Assembly: GCA_005239165.1 (NCBI GenBank)
Contig: RAPG01000015.1
Coordinates: forward strand, 1-64,000
From: Allopusillimonas ginsengisoli
Lineage (GTDB): Bacteria > Pseudomonadota > Gammaproteobacteria > Burkholderiales > Burkholderiaceae_B
DNA: 64,000 nt
Direction of reading: 5' to 3'
In this document: positions 25,653 through 34,328 of the stretch, piece by piece
How the letters are laid out: the number at the start of each line of letters is the position of its first letter
How positions within the stretch are numbered: the stretch's first letter is position 1
Notes under the pieces: model-generated
Seen by the model: only the letters and a program-made list of their open reading frames with translations
What the model was told of the DNA's origin: nothing
Database searches by the model: none
Program-made: the position numbers and the translations under genes

Positions 25653-26306
25653 TCAGACGCGGTCGAGCAGCCAGGCTTGCATCTCAGGCACACTGGACAC
25701 CATGACGGTAGGTTGCGCCTTGACTAGCGTGGGCTTGTCATGTGCGCCGTAGGTAACAGCCATACAGTCGACTCCCGCAGCCAGAGCCATCTGAATGTCG
25801 TGCGTGGTATCGCCAACCATCAGCACCTGCTCGGGGCGAAGTGCGCGCGCTTCCATGATTTCAAGCAGCATGCCGGGATGCGGCTTGCTGAATGACTCAT
25901 CGGCGCAGCGTGTAATGTCAAAATGCTCATGCAGCTGTGTACTGGCCAGAACGCGATTCAGGCCCACCCGACTCTTGCCCGTGGCCACGCCCAGCGTGAT
26001 GGCCCGCGACCTTAGTGTAGTGATCAGTTCGGGAATACCATCAAACAGTTTTATTTGTGTGTCGCGGCTCAGAAAATGATGCCGGTAACGCTCCAGAAAC
26101 AAAGGCAACTGTTCAGCGGTAAGGGTGGGGACGCAGCGGTACAGGGCACTTTCGAGCGACAGCCCTATTACCCAGGCCGCGTCCCGGGCTGAAGGCACAG
26201 GAAGACTGACATCGGCACAGGCCATTTGTATGGCTGACACGATAGAATGAGTCGAATCCATGACGGTACCGTCCCAGTCAAAGATAACGGCTGAATAATG
26301 CTTCAC
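25653..26306 (-). CDS. HAD-family hydrolase, phosphoglycolate-phosphatase-like
   Basis: HAD-superfamily phosphatase of 217 residues. The nucleophile motif FDWDGTVMDST is at the N-terminus, with VATGKSRVG (motif II region), SKPHPGML (Lys, motif III) and MVGDTTHDIQMALAAG (motif IV). It resembles Gph-type enzymes (DWDGTVMDS) but the natural substrate is not evident. The start overlaps the rluC stop as ATGA (26303-26306), so it is translated with the pseudouridine synthase. The same pair occurs in related betaproteobacteria. Confidence 0.88.
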   Translation of the reverse strand: MKHYSAVIFDWDGTVMDSTHSIVSAIQMACADVSLPVPSARDAAWVIGLSLESALYRCVPTLTAEQLPLFLERYRHHFLSRDTQIKLFDGIPELITTLRSRAITLGVATGKSRVGLNRVLASTQLHEHFDITRCADESFSKPHPGMLLEIMEARALRPEQVLMVGDTTHDIQMALAAGVDCMAVTYGAHDKPTLVKAQPTVMVSSVPEMQAWLLDRV

Positions 26307-27256
26307 AGAGTTTGCTCCAGATAATCAAGAATTTTCATGCACTCGGGCGGGAGTGGCGCAACAAGATTTAATGGATCGCCCGTGATGGGATGAGAGATGT
26401 CAAGCTGTCCGGCGTGCAGAAACATACGCCGGAAACCCAGCCTGGAGAAACGGTCGCGCACTTCATCAGACCCGTACTTGTCATCACCAACAATGGGATA
26501 ACCCGCTGACGCAAGATGCACACGAATCTGGTGCGTACGCCCGGTGCGCAGTTCGGCACCCAGCAGGCTATAACGACCAAAACGTTTACGCAATGTCACG
26601 ATGGTGTGCGCCGCCTTGCCACCGGCATCAACACGCACGCGCCGCTCACCCGACGCCGTCAGCCATTTGAGCAGAGGCTGACGCATGTGCTGCCTGTCAT
26701 TAACCCAATCGCCCACGACCAGGGCCTGATAATGTTTTCGGCCTTCGCTTTCACGCAACATGTCGTGCAAACGCAACAACGCCTTGCGCTGTTTGGCAAT
26801 CATGAGCAGACCCGATGTTTCACGATCGATCCTATGCGCCAGTTCAAGAAAGCGTGCGTCTGGCCGCGCTGCCCGCATCTGCTCGATAACACCAAACGAC
26901 ACCCCGCTGCCGCCATGCACAGCAACACCCGCCGGCTTGTCGATAACCACCATGGCATCGTCTTCGAATACCACCGGAAAGACCATAGGCGGTACGATCC
27001 GGGCCTCGTCGGGCTGCGGCAGCCGCATAGGCGGCACACGTACCAGATCGCCAGCTTCCAGACGATACTCGGCATTAATGCGCCCTTTGTTTACCCTGAC
27101 CTCGCCGCCCCGTATGGCTTTATACAGGTGACTTTTAGGCACGCCTTTGCAAAGCCGGATAAGAAAATTGTCGATGCGTTGCCCCGCCTGCTCGGCGTGA
27201 ATCTCGACAAACCGCACGCTGGGGGCCGGGCTTTTAGCATTAACTGTTTTACGCAT
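26303..27256 (-). CDS. rluC: 23S rRNA pseudouridine synthase RluC
   Basis: Makes pseudouridines at 955, 2504 and 2580 of 23S rRNA in E. coli. 317 residues. An N-terminal S4 RNA-binding domain (AGQRIDNFLIRLCKGVPKSH to VRVNKGRINAEYRL) precedes the RluA-type catalytic domain with the Asp in LAHRIDRETSGLLMIAK. The later GRTHQIRVHLASAGYPIVGD is also characteristic. It is divergent from rne, as in E. coli. The promoter and leader of rne begin inside the 5' end region of this gene. Confidence 0.95.
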   Translation of the reverse strand: MRKTVNAKSPAPSVRFVEIHAEQAGQRIDNFLIRLCKGVPKSHLYKAIRGGEVRVNKGRINAEYRLEAGDLVRVPPMRLPQPDEARIVPPMVFPVVFEDDAMVVIDKPAGVAVHGGSGVSFGVIEQMRAARPDARFLELAHRIDRETSGLLMIAKQRKALLRLHDMLRESEGRKHYQALVVGDWVNDRQHMRQPLLKWLTASGERRVRVDAGGKAAHTIVTLRKRFGRYSLLGAELRTGRTHQIRVHLASAGYPIVGDDKYGSDEVRDRFSRLGFRRMFLHAGQLDISHPITGDPLNLVAPLPPECMKILDYLEQTL

Positions 27257-27276
27257 AGGGAAAAGGGGAATATAAT
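27248..27276 (+). promoter_or_regulatory. Predicted sigma-70 promoter of rne
   Basis: TTTACG (27248-27253) and a perfect TATAAT (27271-27276) are separated by exactly 17 bp. Transcription would start near 27283, giving an rne leader of roughly 470 nt. The -35 element overlaps the first codons of the divergent rluC. The match is by eye; no transcript data are available here. Confidence 0.7.
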
Positions 27277-27750
27277 CGCGTCAGCCTATAGAAGCTGAAA
27301 GAAGCCAAACGTAGAGATGCAAGGGTGCGTCTCCGTTGGGCGATAAGGACATATTGTATGCCTGGGTTTCAGCTTCTGGGTCATTAGGTCGCCGGGGCAG
27401 CTCCGGTATGCAGCAAGTGGTGCGGCAAATTTGCCGGCTTCCTGCATCGTTGCTGGCACCCGCGTGCGACGCTGAATCTTTTGCAGAATTTGTCATCTTT
27501 TGTATGCACCAGCCGCGAAATCAACCCCGCGACTGACGTTCCCAGCAACCTCTGTTAAACCACTAATGTGAACCAGACTATCCTGCTGACTGAACCAAGT
27601 ACCTACAGGTACGCTGTGCCTTCCAGACACCCGGAGGGCACTGCCTGACACGCGTCAGCCAGGCCTTCTATGCAGATTTAGCGCCACACACCGAGTGACC
27701 CGCGGTCGTGCGCCGATTTACGGTGCGCCATGACTACGGAGAATCACCTC
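27277..27750 (+). promoter_or_regulatory. Long 5' leader of rne, possible autoregulatory region
   Basis: No gene is supported in this roughly 470-base stretch. In E. coli the rne mRNA has a 361-nt leader whose hairpins let RNase E set its own mRNA level. Here a hairpin can form from GTGCCTTCC (27616-27624) and GGAGGGCAC (27633-27641) with one G-U pair, and TGAC/GTCA around 27646-27657 can form another. The parallel is by position and length; the sequence itself does not prove autoregulation. Confidence 0.5.
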
Positions 27751-30700
27751 ATGAAAAGAATGCTGTTCAACGCGACGCACCAAGAAGAACTACGCGTCGC
27801 TATCGTCGATGGTCAGAAACTCATCGACCTCGACATCGAGACTGCCGGGCGCGAACAGCGCAAAGGCAACATCTACAAAGGCGTCATCACCCGAATCGAG
27901 CCAGGTCTGGAAGCCTGCTTCGTCAACTATGGTGAAGACCGCCACGGCTTCCTCCCCTTTAAAGAGGTTGCACGTACTTATTTCAAAGAAGGTGTCGATG
28001 TGCGCAGCGCGCGCATTCAGGACGCTCTGGCTGAAGGCCAGGAACTCATCATCCAGGTAGAAAAGGAAGAGCGCGGCAACAAAGGAGCAGCACTTACCAC
28101 GTTTATCTCACTGGCTGGCCGCTACTTGGTGCTAATGCCAAACAATCCGCGCGGCGGCGGCGTGTCGCGTCGCGTCGAAGGCGAAGACCGGCAAGAGCTG
28201 CGCGAAACCATGGACAAGCTCGATCTGCCTTCCGGCATGAGCATTATTGCCCGCACCGCAGGTATTGGCCGCAGCGTCGAAGAGCTGCAATGGGATCTCG
28301 CTTACCTGATGCAGCTCTGGGGTGCCATCGACGGCGCCGCCCGTGATAACCCGGCTCCTATTCTTATTTACCTTGAGTCCAGCCTGGTCATCCGCGCCAT
28401 TCGCGATTATTACTCGCTCGATATCGGTGAAATCCTCATCGACACCGACGATATCTACGAGCAGGCCACCGCCTTCATGAGCGTGGTAATGCCCGACAAC
28501 GTCCAGCGTGTAAAACGCTATCGCGACGATATTCCTCTGTTTTCACGCTTCCAGATCGAACACCAGATCGAAACCGCCTACTCGCGGACAGTACAGCTGC
28601 CATCGGGTGGCTCGGTCGTCATCGACCATACCGAAGCGCTGGTTGCCATTGACGTGAACTCGGCGCGTTCCACACGCGGTGCCGACATCGAAGAAACCGC
28701 CATGCGCACCAACCAGGAAGCCGCTGACGAAGTGGCCCGACAGTTGCGCCTGCGTGACCTCGGTGGCCTGATCGTTATCGACTTCATCGACATGGAAGAC
28801 AACAAAAACCAGCGCGCTGTCGAAACGCGCCTGCGTGATGCTCTCCATTTCGATCGTGCCCGCGTACAAATGGGCAAAATATCTCGTTTTGGCCTCATGG
28901 AACTCTCGCGTCAGCGTCTGCGCCCTGCCCTGAACGAAGGCTCACACATCACCTGCCCTCGTTGCAACGGCACCGGGGTCGTGCGCGACGCCGAATCCAG
29001 CGCTTTGCAAATTCTGCGTTTGCTGCAGGAAGAGGCCATGAAAGAAGGCACGGCAGCCCTGCATGCTCAGGTACCTGTTGAGGTCGCCACGTTCCTGCTT
29101 AACGAAAAGCGTAACGACATCGCCAAGATCGAGGCACGCCTCAAGGTCAACCTGGTTCTTATCCCCAACAAAAACCTCGAAACACCGCATCATCACATTG
29201 AACGTCTGCGTCATGATGACCCGCGCCTCGAAGAGGTCAAGACCAGCTTCGAGCTGGTTACCGAGCCAGAGTCACCCACCATCTGGGTGCCCAACAAGGC
29301 ACTTGATCAAAAGGCTCGCCCCGAAGCGCTGGTCAAAAGCCTCAGCCACGCACAACCTGCACCACGGCACGAACCAGCCCCAACTCCAGTCGTCGCGACA
29401 GCACGTGCAGCGCAAGACGGGCTGGGTCTGCTCAAGCGCATCATCAACTGGCTGACAGGCAGCACCACGTCAACCCAGACAGCTTCACAAGAAACCAAGC
29501 CCGTCAGCGAAACGCCCGCACGTGGCGAGCGAGGCCGCCAACACCGCAGCGGCGAGCGTCAACGCGCCGGCGGCGACCGCTCCCGCCAGCGTCGCGAGCG
29601 TCGTCATGACACCGAAGGCAAAGCCGAGCAGGGCACGACAGGTCGTGGCCGCCGACAGCCGGCTCAAGAAGCCCGCGCAACAAGCGACACAACTCAAGAC
29701 GCAGCCATCGTCCCGGGCAACGAAACGGCAAGCTCCGAAAATACCGGAGCAAACACGCGCAACAACCGTAACCGGCGAGGCCGTGGCCGTAACCGTCGCA
29801 GCGAAACCCAGTCTGAAAACGTCGAGCTTGACACCAGCACGCTGCCAGTAGCTGGCGCCGTCGTCGGTGCTAACGTTGAAACCGTTACGGGCACGCCGCC
29901 CGCACCGGCTTCCCAGGCACCGGCTGACGAAGACAAACTCGATCAGCAGGCCGTCGATACCAACGCAAGCGACGACAGCTCCACCGACAATGGCCAGAGC
30001 GACCCCGAGCGCAAGCGTCGTCGTCGCCGCAGCCGTCGTGGCCGTCGCAATGGTGAAGGCACCTCCGCAGAAACCAGCACAGACACGCAAGTCAGTGATG
30101 ACACCTCGTCTGACGACGCATCAACGTTTGTGCCGCATGAAACGCCTGCATTCCGCCCGGCTGGCCTGCCGCCCATGGCTACCAGCCAGGGTGATCAGTC
30201 ACTAAGCGCACACGATGCTCAGCCTGCTGAGCAAGCTGATTCACGCCCGGCCGCAACAACGGCTAACACAAGTGCCTCAACGGCTGCGCCTGCAGCCACT
30301 TCCGGCAAGCTGTCTGATGAGGATCCAGCAAAAGGCGCACCCGACCAGGTGGCTGATGAGCAACTCATGCCCACTGACACCCGCGTACAAGCCTCTGCGT
30401 CACCAGCAACGCCAGCTACCACGCAGCATGAGCAGGTAGCGACAACCCCCGAAGCCCAAACCAAAGAGGCTGCTGCTACAGAAACGCCAGTTGAAGCTAA
30501 CGACAAGGCGCAAGCGGCTCAGGCTGATACATCGGCTGAAACACAAGCCGAGACAAAGGCTGATACTTCGGCTGATATCCCGGTACAAACTCAGGCTGAC
30601 ACCGACACACCAGCTCAGTCCTACGCCGAGCCAGCCGAGGTTGACGAAGTAGCCGGTTCGCAGGCCACAGACACCCAGAGCGATGCTGTGCCGGCACACA

Positions 30701-30939
30701 CCGACGCAGATCTCAGCGACGAAAAGGCCACGACAGCGCAAGCCCAGCAGGCAGCAAGCCCGCTCAATGGGAAAACGTCAACACTGGAGCAGATTCTGGC
30801 AAATACAGATATGCAAATGGTCGAAACACGGGTTGCCACACAGCCTTTGCCTACTACGCCACCAGTGCGCCTCGGACGGTCCCGTAAGCCCGCCACCGTC
30901 GCCGCTGACGAGCCGCTCAAACAGGTAGAAACCGAGTAA
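27751..30939 (+). CDS. rne: Ribonuclease E
   Basis: Central endoribonuclease for mRNA decay and rRNA/tRNA processing, and degradosome scaffold. I chose the ATG at 27751 (MKRMLFNATHQEELRVAIVD), the family start; an ATG at 27730 adds seven residues. About 1062 residues. The N-terminal half has the S1 domain, catalytic Asp residues in VAIDVNSAR (near 303) and IVIDFIDMED (near 346), and the Zn-link CPRCNGTG (near 401). From about residue 550 the protein is disordered and Ala/Thr/Gln-rich, with Arg-rich blocks such as RRRRRSRRGRR that probably bind RNA, and a short conserved-looking end VRLGRSRKPA. Convergent with accD through the terminator at 31004-31050. Confidence 0.96.
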   Translation: MKRMLFNATHQEELRVAIVDGQKLIDLDIETAGREQRKGNIYKGVITRIEPGLEACFVNYGEDRHGFLPFKEVARTYFKEGVDVRSARIQDALAEGQELIIQVEKEERGNKGAALTTFISLAGRYLVLMPNNPRGGGVSRRVEGEDRQELRETMDKLDLPSGMSIIARTAGIGRSVEELQWDLAYLMQLWGAIDGAARDNPAPILIYLESSLVIRAIRDYYSLDIGEILIDTDDIYEQATAFMSVVMPDNVQRVKRYRDDIPLFSRFQIEHQIETAYSRTVQLPSGGSVVIDHTEALVAIDVNSARSTRGADIEETAMRTNQEAADEVARQLRLRDLGGLIVIDFIDMEDNKNQRAVETRLRDALHFDRARVQMGKISRFGLMELSRQRLRPALNEGSHITCPRCNGTGVVRDAESSALQILRLLQEEAMKEGTAALHAQVPVEVATFLLNEKRNDIAKIEARLKVNLVLIPNKNLETPHHHIERLRHDDPRLEEVKTSFELVTEPESPTIWVPNKALDQKARPEALVKSLSHAQPAPRHEPAPTPVVATARAAQDGLGLLKRIINWLTGSTTSTQTASQETKPVSETPARGERGRQHRSGERQRAGGDRSRQRRERRHDTEGKAEQGTTGRGRRQPAQEARATSDTTQDAAIVPGNETASSENTGANTRNNRNRRGRGRNRRSETQSENVELDTSTLPVAGAVVGANVETVTGTPPAPASQAPADEDKLDQQAVDTNASDDSSTDNGQSDPERKRRRRRSRRGRRNGEGTSAETSTDTQVSDDTSSDDASTFVPHETPAFRPAGLPPMATSQGDQSLSAHDAQPAEQADSRPAATTANTSASTAAPAATSGKLSDEDPAKGAPDQVADEQLMPTDTRVQASASPATPATTQHEQVATTPEAQTKEAAATETPVEANDKAQAAQADTSAETQAETKADTSADIPVQTQADTDTPAQSYAEPAEVDEVAGSQATDTQSDAVPAHTDADLSDEKATTAQAQQAASPLNGKTSTLEQILANTDMQMVETRVATQPLPTTPPVRLGRSRKPATVAADEPLKQVETE

Positions 30940-31003
30940 TCCGTCTGCCCTGGTGCGCGCCTTCGGGCTCAGCGTCGGGGCAGCACGAACACCCGGCAAG
31001 TAA

Positions 31004-31050
31004 AAAACACCCCAAAAGCCTGGATTTTATCTAAGCTTTTGGGGTGTTTT
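31004..31050. terminator. Bidirectional terminator between rne and accD
   Basis: A perfect 16-bp stem: AAAACACCCCAAAAGC (31004-31019) and its complement (31035-31050) around a 15-base loop. T-rich and A-rich flanks allow termination from both sides. The rest of the 235-bp rne-accD gap (30940-31174) shows no gene. Confidence 0.88.
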
Positions 31051-31174
31051 ATTTGCTGCAGCAGTGGTGACGGTGGTTTAACTTCTTTTTGTGCCTGACG
31101 ACCTGGAAGTGGTACGGTACCCAACCCAGGTAGCAATCTGTCTTGAACAGCAGAGCCTTGCGTATGCCGGCCGG

Positions 31175-32047
31175 TTACGCTTTGGCGATCACGTCGGCAG
31201 GCTGACGTGCGAGCAAGGTCAGCAGGTGCGCCAGTTCGCTGCGCATCTCTCGTCGGTCCACCACCATGTCAATGGCTCCTTTTTCAAGCAGAAACTCTGA
31301 GCGCTGGAAGCCTTCTGGCAGTGTTTCGCGTACAGTTTGCTCGATGACCCGGGGGCCGGCAAAGCCGATAAGCGCCCTGGGCTCTGCAATGACCACATCA
31401 CCCATAAAGGCAAAGCTGGCCGAGACGCCGCCCATGGTGGGGTCAGTAAGAATGCTGATGAAAGGCAGGCCTTCGGCTGACAGCCGGGTAAGCATGGCGT
31501 TGGTCTTGGCCATTTGCAGCAGCGAAAACAGGCTTTCTTGCATGCGTGCACCGCCCGATGCAGCGACACAAATAAATGGCGTACGGTTTTTGATGGCCTC
31601 CCGGGCCCCCCGTACAAAACGCTCTCCGACCACAGACCCCATAGAGCCGCCCATGAAGGCAAACTCAAAGCAGGCCAGCACAACCGGAACGGCCAGAATA
31701 GAGCCACTCATGACAACCATGGCTTCACTTTCGCCCGTGAGCCGCGTGGCTTCAGCGACCCTTTCTGGGTACTTGCGGCTGTCGCGAAACTTGAGAGGGT
31801 CCATGGGGCGTGTGTCTTGCCCAATTTCTGTGCGCCCTTCAGGGTCAAGCAATGCATCAATGCGCTCACGTGCACCAATGCGCAAGTGGTGGGCGCACTT
31901 GGGGCAAACATTGAGTGTCGCCTTGAGGTCTTCTTTATAGAGGACGGATTCGCACGACGGGCACTTGACCCACACGCCCTCTGGCACGCGTTTCGTGCCT
32001 TCATTGCGATTGATACGCGGTGGAAGAATTTTATCGATCCAGCTCAT
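31175..32047 (-). CDS. accD: Acetyl-CoA carboxylase carboxyltransferase beta subunit
   Basis: Transfers carboxyl from biotin-BCCP to acetyl-CoA to make malonyl-CoA, the substrate used by FabD. 290 residues. The N-terminal zinc ribbon has CPSC and CPKC near residues 29 and 48. The crotonase-like core has GGSMGSVVGE and ASGGARMQES, and TNPTTGGVTASFA appears here as TDPTMGGVSASFA. It follows trpA (111-bp gap containing a CCGGCC/GGCCGG hairpin at 32068-32082), the trpB-trpA-accD order common in Betaproteobacteria. folC, often next, is absent. Confidence 0.96.
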   Translation of the reverse strand: MSWIDKILPPRINRNEGTKRVPEGVWVKCPSCESVLYKEDLKATLNVCPKCAHHLRIGARERIDALLDPEGRTEIGQDTRPMDPLKFRDSRKYPERVAEATRLTGESEAMVVMSGSILAVPVVLACFEFAFMGGSMGSVVGERFVRGAREAIKNRTPFICVAASGGARMQESLFSLLQMAKTNAMLTRLSAEGLPFISILTDPTMGGVSASFAFMGDVVIAEPRALIGFAGPRVIEQTVRETLPEGFQRSEFLLEKGAIDMVVDRREMRSELAHLLTLLARQPADVIAKA

Positions 32048-32158
32048 GGTTCATTCCTGGTGAAGGCCCGGCCTGCGGCCGGACTTTTGTTCTGTTTTGT
32101 CTTCGGTGGGCCGCCTTTTTGGTCTGCCCCGCAAAGGACGCCTTGTGCGGCCAATACT

Positions 32159-33025
32159 TCAGGCGGTGGCTGCGCCCCCGTCAGGCAGTGCCTGGCGAAT
32201 GCCAGCCAGCCAGCCTGCCGCTGCCGTGACGGCCGCCTTGTCAGCCTGCTGCGTGCCCAGCCCCTGCCCAAGTGCCTCATCAGCCGCAGCGGTCATGGTC
32301 TGAATGAGCTTGCTGCCTATAACGACGGCATCAGCACACTCGGAAAGCCGCCGGGCGCTGTCAGCATCGCGAATGCCAAAACCCACCCCGACAGGAATGG
32401 AAACATGCTGCCGGATTCGGGCAACATGCCGGGCCACGTCGTCGGTGTCGATATTACCGGCACCGGTAACACCCTTTAGCGAAACATAATACACATAGCC
32501 GCGTGCTACGCCGGCAACCTTACGAATACGCTCATCGGTAGAGGTAGGGGCAAGCAGGAAAATGAGATCAATGCCTGCCGCAGCAAGCAGCGCAGAAAAC
32601 TCGTGAACTTCTTCGGGGGGATAATCGACCACCAGCACACCATCGACACCGGCTTGCGCTGCAGCTTCGACAAAAGCGGCTTGGCCCATGTGTTCAATGG
32701 GGTTGGCATACCCCATGAGCACGACGGGTACCGTGTGGTTGGTCTGGCGAAACTCGGCCACCATATCAAGCACCTGACGCAAGCCGGTTCCGCCGCGAAT
32801 TGCCACCTCTGACGACTGCTGAATAACCGGGCCATCGGCCATAGGGTCGGAAAACGGAACGCCAAGCTCAATGACGTCGGCCCCGGCAGCAACCAGCGCA
32901 TGCATGAGCGCAGGCGTAATGGTACGCGACGGATAGCCGGCAGTGACGTAAGGAATGAGGGCAGTACGCCGCGCTTTGCGGGTTGCCTCAAACGCAGCCT
33001 TCAGGCGCGGATTAGTTGAAGTCAT
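32159..33025 (-). CDS. trpA: Tryptophan synthase alpha subunit
   Basis: Converts indole-3-glycerol phosphate to indole and glyceraldehyde-3-phosphate; the indole passes through a tunnel to TrpB. 288 residues. The catalytic Glu is in IELGVPFSDPMADGP and the Asp in VLVVDYPPEE. The phosphate-binding loop is VGFGIRDADSARR. The gene starts 13 bp after the trpB stop, consistent with an alpha2beta2 complex made from one mRNA. Confidence 0.96.
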   Translation of the reverse strand: MTSTNPRLKAAFEATRKARRTALIPYVTAGYPSRTITPALMHALVAAGADVIELGVPFSDPMADGPVIQQSSEVAIRGGTGLRQVLDMVAEFRQTNHTVPVVLMGYANPIEHMGQAAFVEAAAQAGVDGVLVVDYPPEEVHEFSALLAAAGIDLIFLLAPTSTDERIRKVAGVARGYVYYVSLKGVTGAGNIDTDDVARHVARIRQHVSIPVGVGFGIRDADSARRLSECADAVVIGSKLIQTMTAAADEALGQGLGTQQADKAAVTAAAGWLAGIRQALPDGGAATA

Positions 33026-33038
33026 GGTTTCCCCGGCC

Positions 33039-34238
33039 TTACAGGCTCATGCCGCTTAAGTCAGCGACAGTGTGCATGTCTTTGTCGCCTCTTCCAGACA
33101 GATTGACGAGAATGATCTTGTCGCGTGACAAGGTGGGCGCAAGCCGCACCGCGTGTGCAATGGCATGCGCCGATTCGAGTGCCGGCATAATGCCCTCAAG
33201 GCGGCAACAGTCGTGGAACGCAGCCAGGGCTTCATCATCAGTAACACCGACATAACTGGCCCGCCCGTTGTCTTTGAGCCACGCATGCTCGGGCCCGACT
33301 CCTGGGTAATCGAGGCCGGCGGAAATAGAATGGGTTTCCATTACCTGCCCGTCGTCATCTTGCATGACGTAAGTACGGTTGCCGTGCAGTACGCCTACTG
33401 AACCGGCGTTCAGCGATGCTGCGTGGTGGCCAGTATGGATGCCCTCGCCGGCGGCTTCAACCCCGACCAGCTGAACACGCTCGTCATCAATGTAAGGGTA
33501 GAAAATACCCATGGCATTGGAACCACCCCCCACACACGCCAGCACAACGTCGGGCTGGCGGCCGGTTTCGGCGGGCATCTGTTCGAGGCATTCTTGCCCG
33601 ATGACAGATTGAAAGTCGCGCACCATGGCGGGATACGGATGCGGCCCCGCGACCGTACCAATGATGTAGAACGTGTTCTCGACGTTGGTGACCCAGTCGC
33701 GCATGGCTTCGTTGAGCGCGTCTTTAAGGGTGCGCGAGCCTGACTCGACCGGTACCACTTTGGCACCGAGCAGTTTCATGCGATACATGTTGGAGGCTTG
33801 CCGGCGTATGTCTTCGCTGCCCATGTACACCACGCATTCAAGGCCATAGCGAGCGGCTACGGTAGCCGTTGCGACGCCATGCTGCCCTGCGCCGGTTTCG
33901 GCAATGATGCGCGGCTTGCCCATGCGGCGGGCCAGGAGAATTTGGCCCATGCAGTTATTGATTTTATGTGCACCGGTGTGGTTGAGATCTTCGCGCTTGA
34001 ACCAGATTTGCGCACCACCCAGTTGTTCGGACCATCGTTTCGCGTGGTAAACCGGACTGGGCCTGCCAACAAAATGCTTGAGCTCGTAAGCAAATTCTGC
34101 GAGAAACTCGGGGTCGCACCGATATTTTTCGTAAGCAGCCTGAAGCTCGTCCAGTGCATGTACCAGCGTCTCGGAAACAAAAGAGCCTCCGTACTGGCCG
34201 AAATGCCCGCTTTCATCGGGCAAGGTATAGGTCGTCAA
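33039..34238 (-). CDS. trpB: Tryptophan synthase beta subunit
   Basis: PLP enzyme that joins indole and serine to give tryptophan. About 399 residues. The PLP Lys is in NHTGAHKINNCMGQ near residue 88, and the glycine-rich phosphate loop is VGGGSNAMG. The start is unclear: the open frame extends to 34286, but family proteins begin near TTYTLPDESGHFG. The TTG at 34238, with GAGAG about seven bases upstream, fits best. This would make trpB a TTG-start gene. No trpF or truA lies upstream; relA does instead, 90 bp away. Confidence 0.94.
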   Translation of the reverse strand: MTTYTLPDESGHFGQYGGSFVSETLVHALDELQAAYEKYRCDPEFLAEFAYELKHFVGRPSPVYHAKRWSEQLGGAQIWFKREDLNHTGAHKINNCMGQILLARRMGKPRIIAETGAGQHGVATATVAARYGLECVVYMGSEDIRRQASNMYRMKLLGAKVVPVESGSRTLKDALNEAMRDWVTNVENTFYIIGTVAGPHPYPAMVRDFQSVIGQECLEQMPAETGRQPDVVLACVGGGSNAMGIFYPYIDDERVQLVGVEAAGEGIHTGHHAASLNAGSVGVLHGNRTYVMQDDDGQVMETHSISAGLDYPGVGPEHAWLKDNGRASYVGVTDDEALAAFHDCCRLEGIMPALESAHAIAHAVRLAPTLSRDKIILVNLSGRGDKDMHTVADLSGMSL

Positions 34239-34328
34239 GGCATTACTCTCTAAAACGGGAAGGCGCCGCGGCCACCCGGCCCGCACGCGGAAAAAGGACT
34301 ATTTTAACAGCCCCGGGCCGGGCAAGGG

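Noticed and set aside
29485..30090. Minus-strand open frame of about 200 codons opposite the rne C-terminal half
   Set aside because: Gly/Ala/Thr-rich composition mirrors the low-complexity RNase E tail on the other strand; no motif or start site supports it.
32068..32082. CCGGCC-TGC-GGCCGG hairpin between trpA and accD as a terminator
   Set aside because: On the minus strand no T-run follows and accD needs the same transcript; noted within accD only.
31514..32479. Plus-strand frame of 321 codons opposite accD and trpA
   Set aside because: Antisense to two conserved genes and with no recognisable domain.
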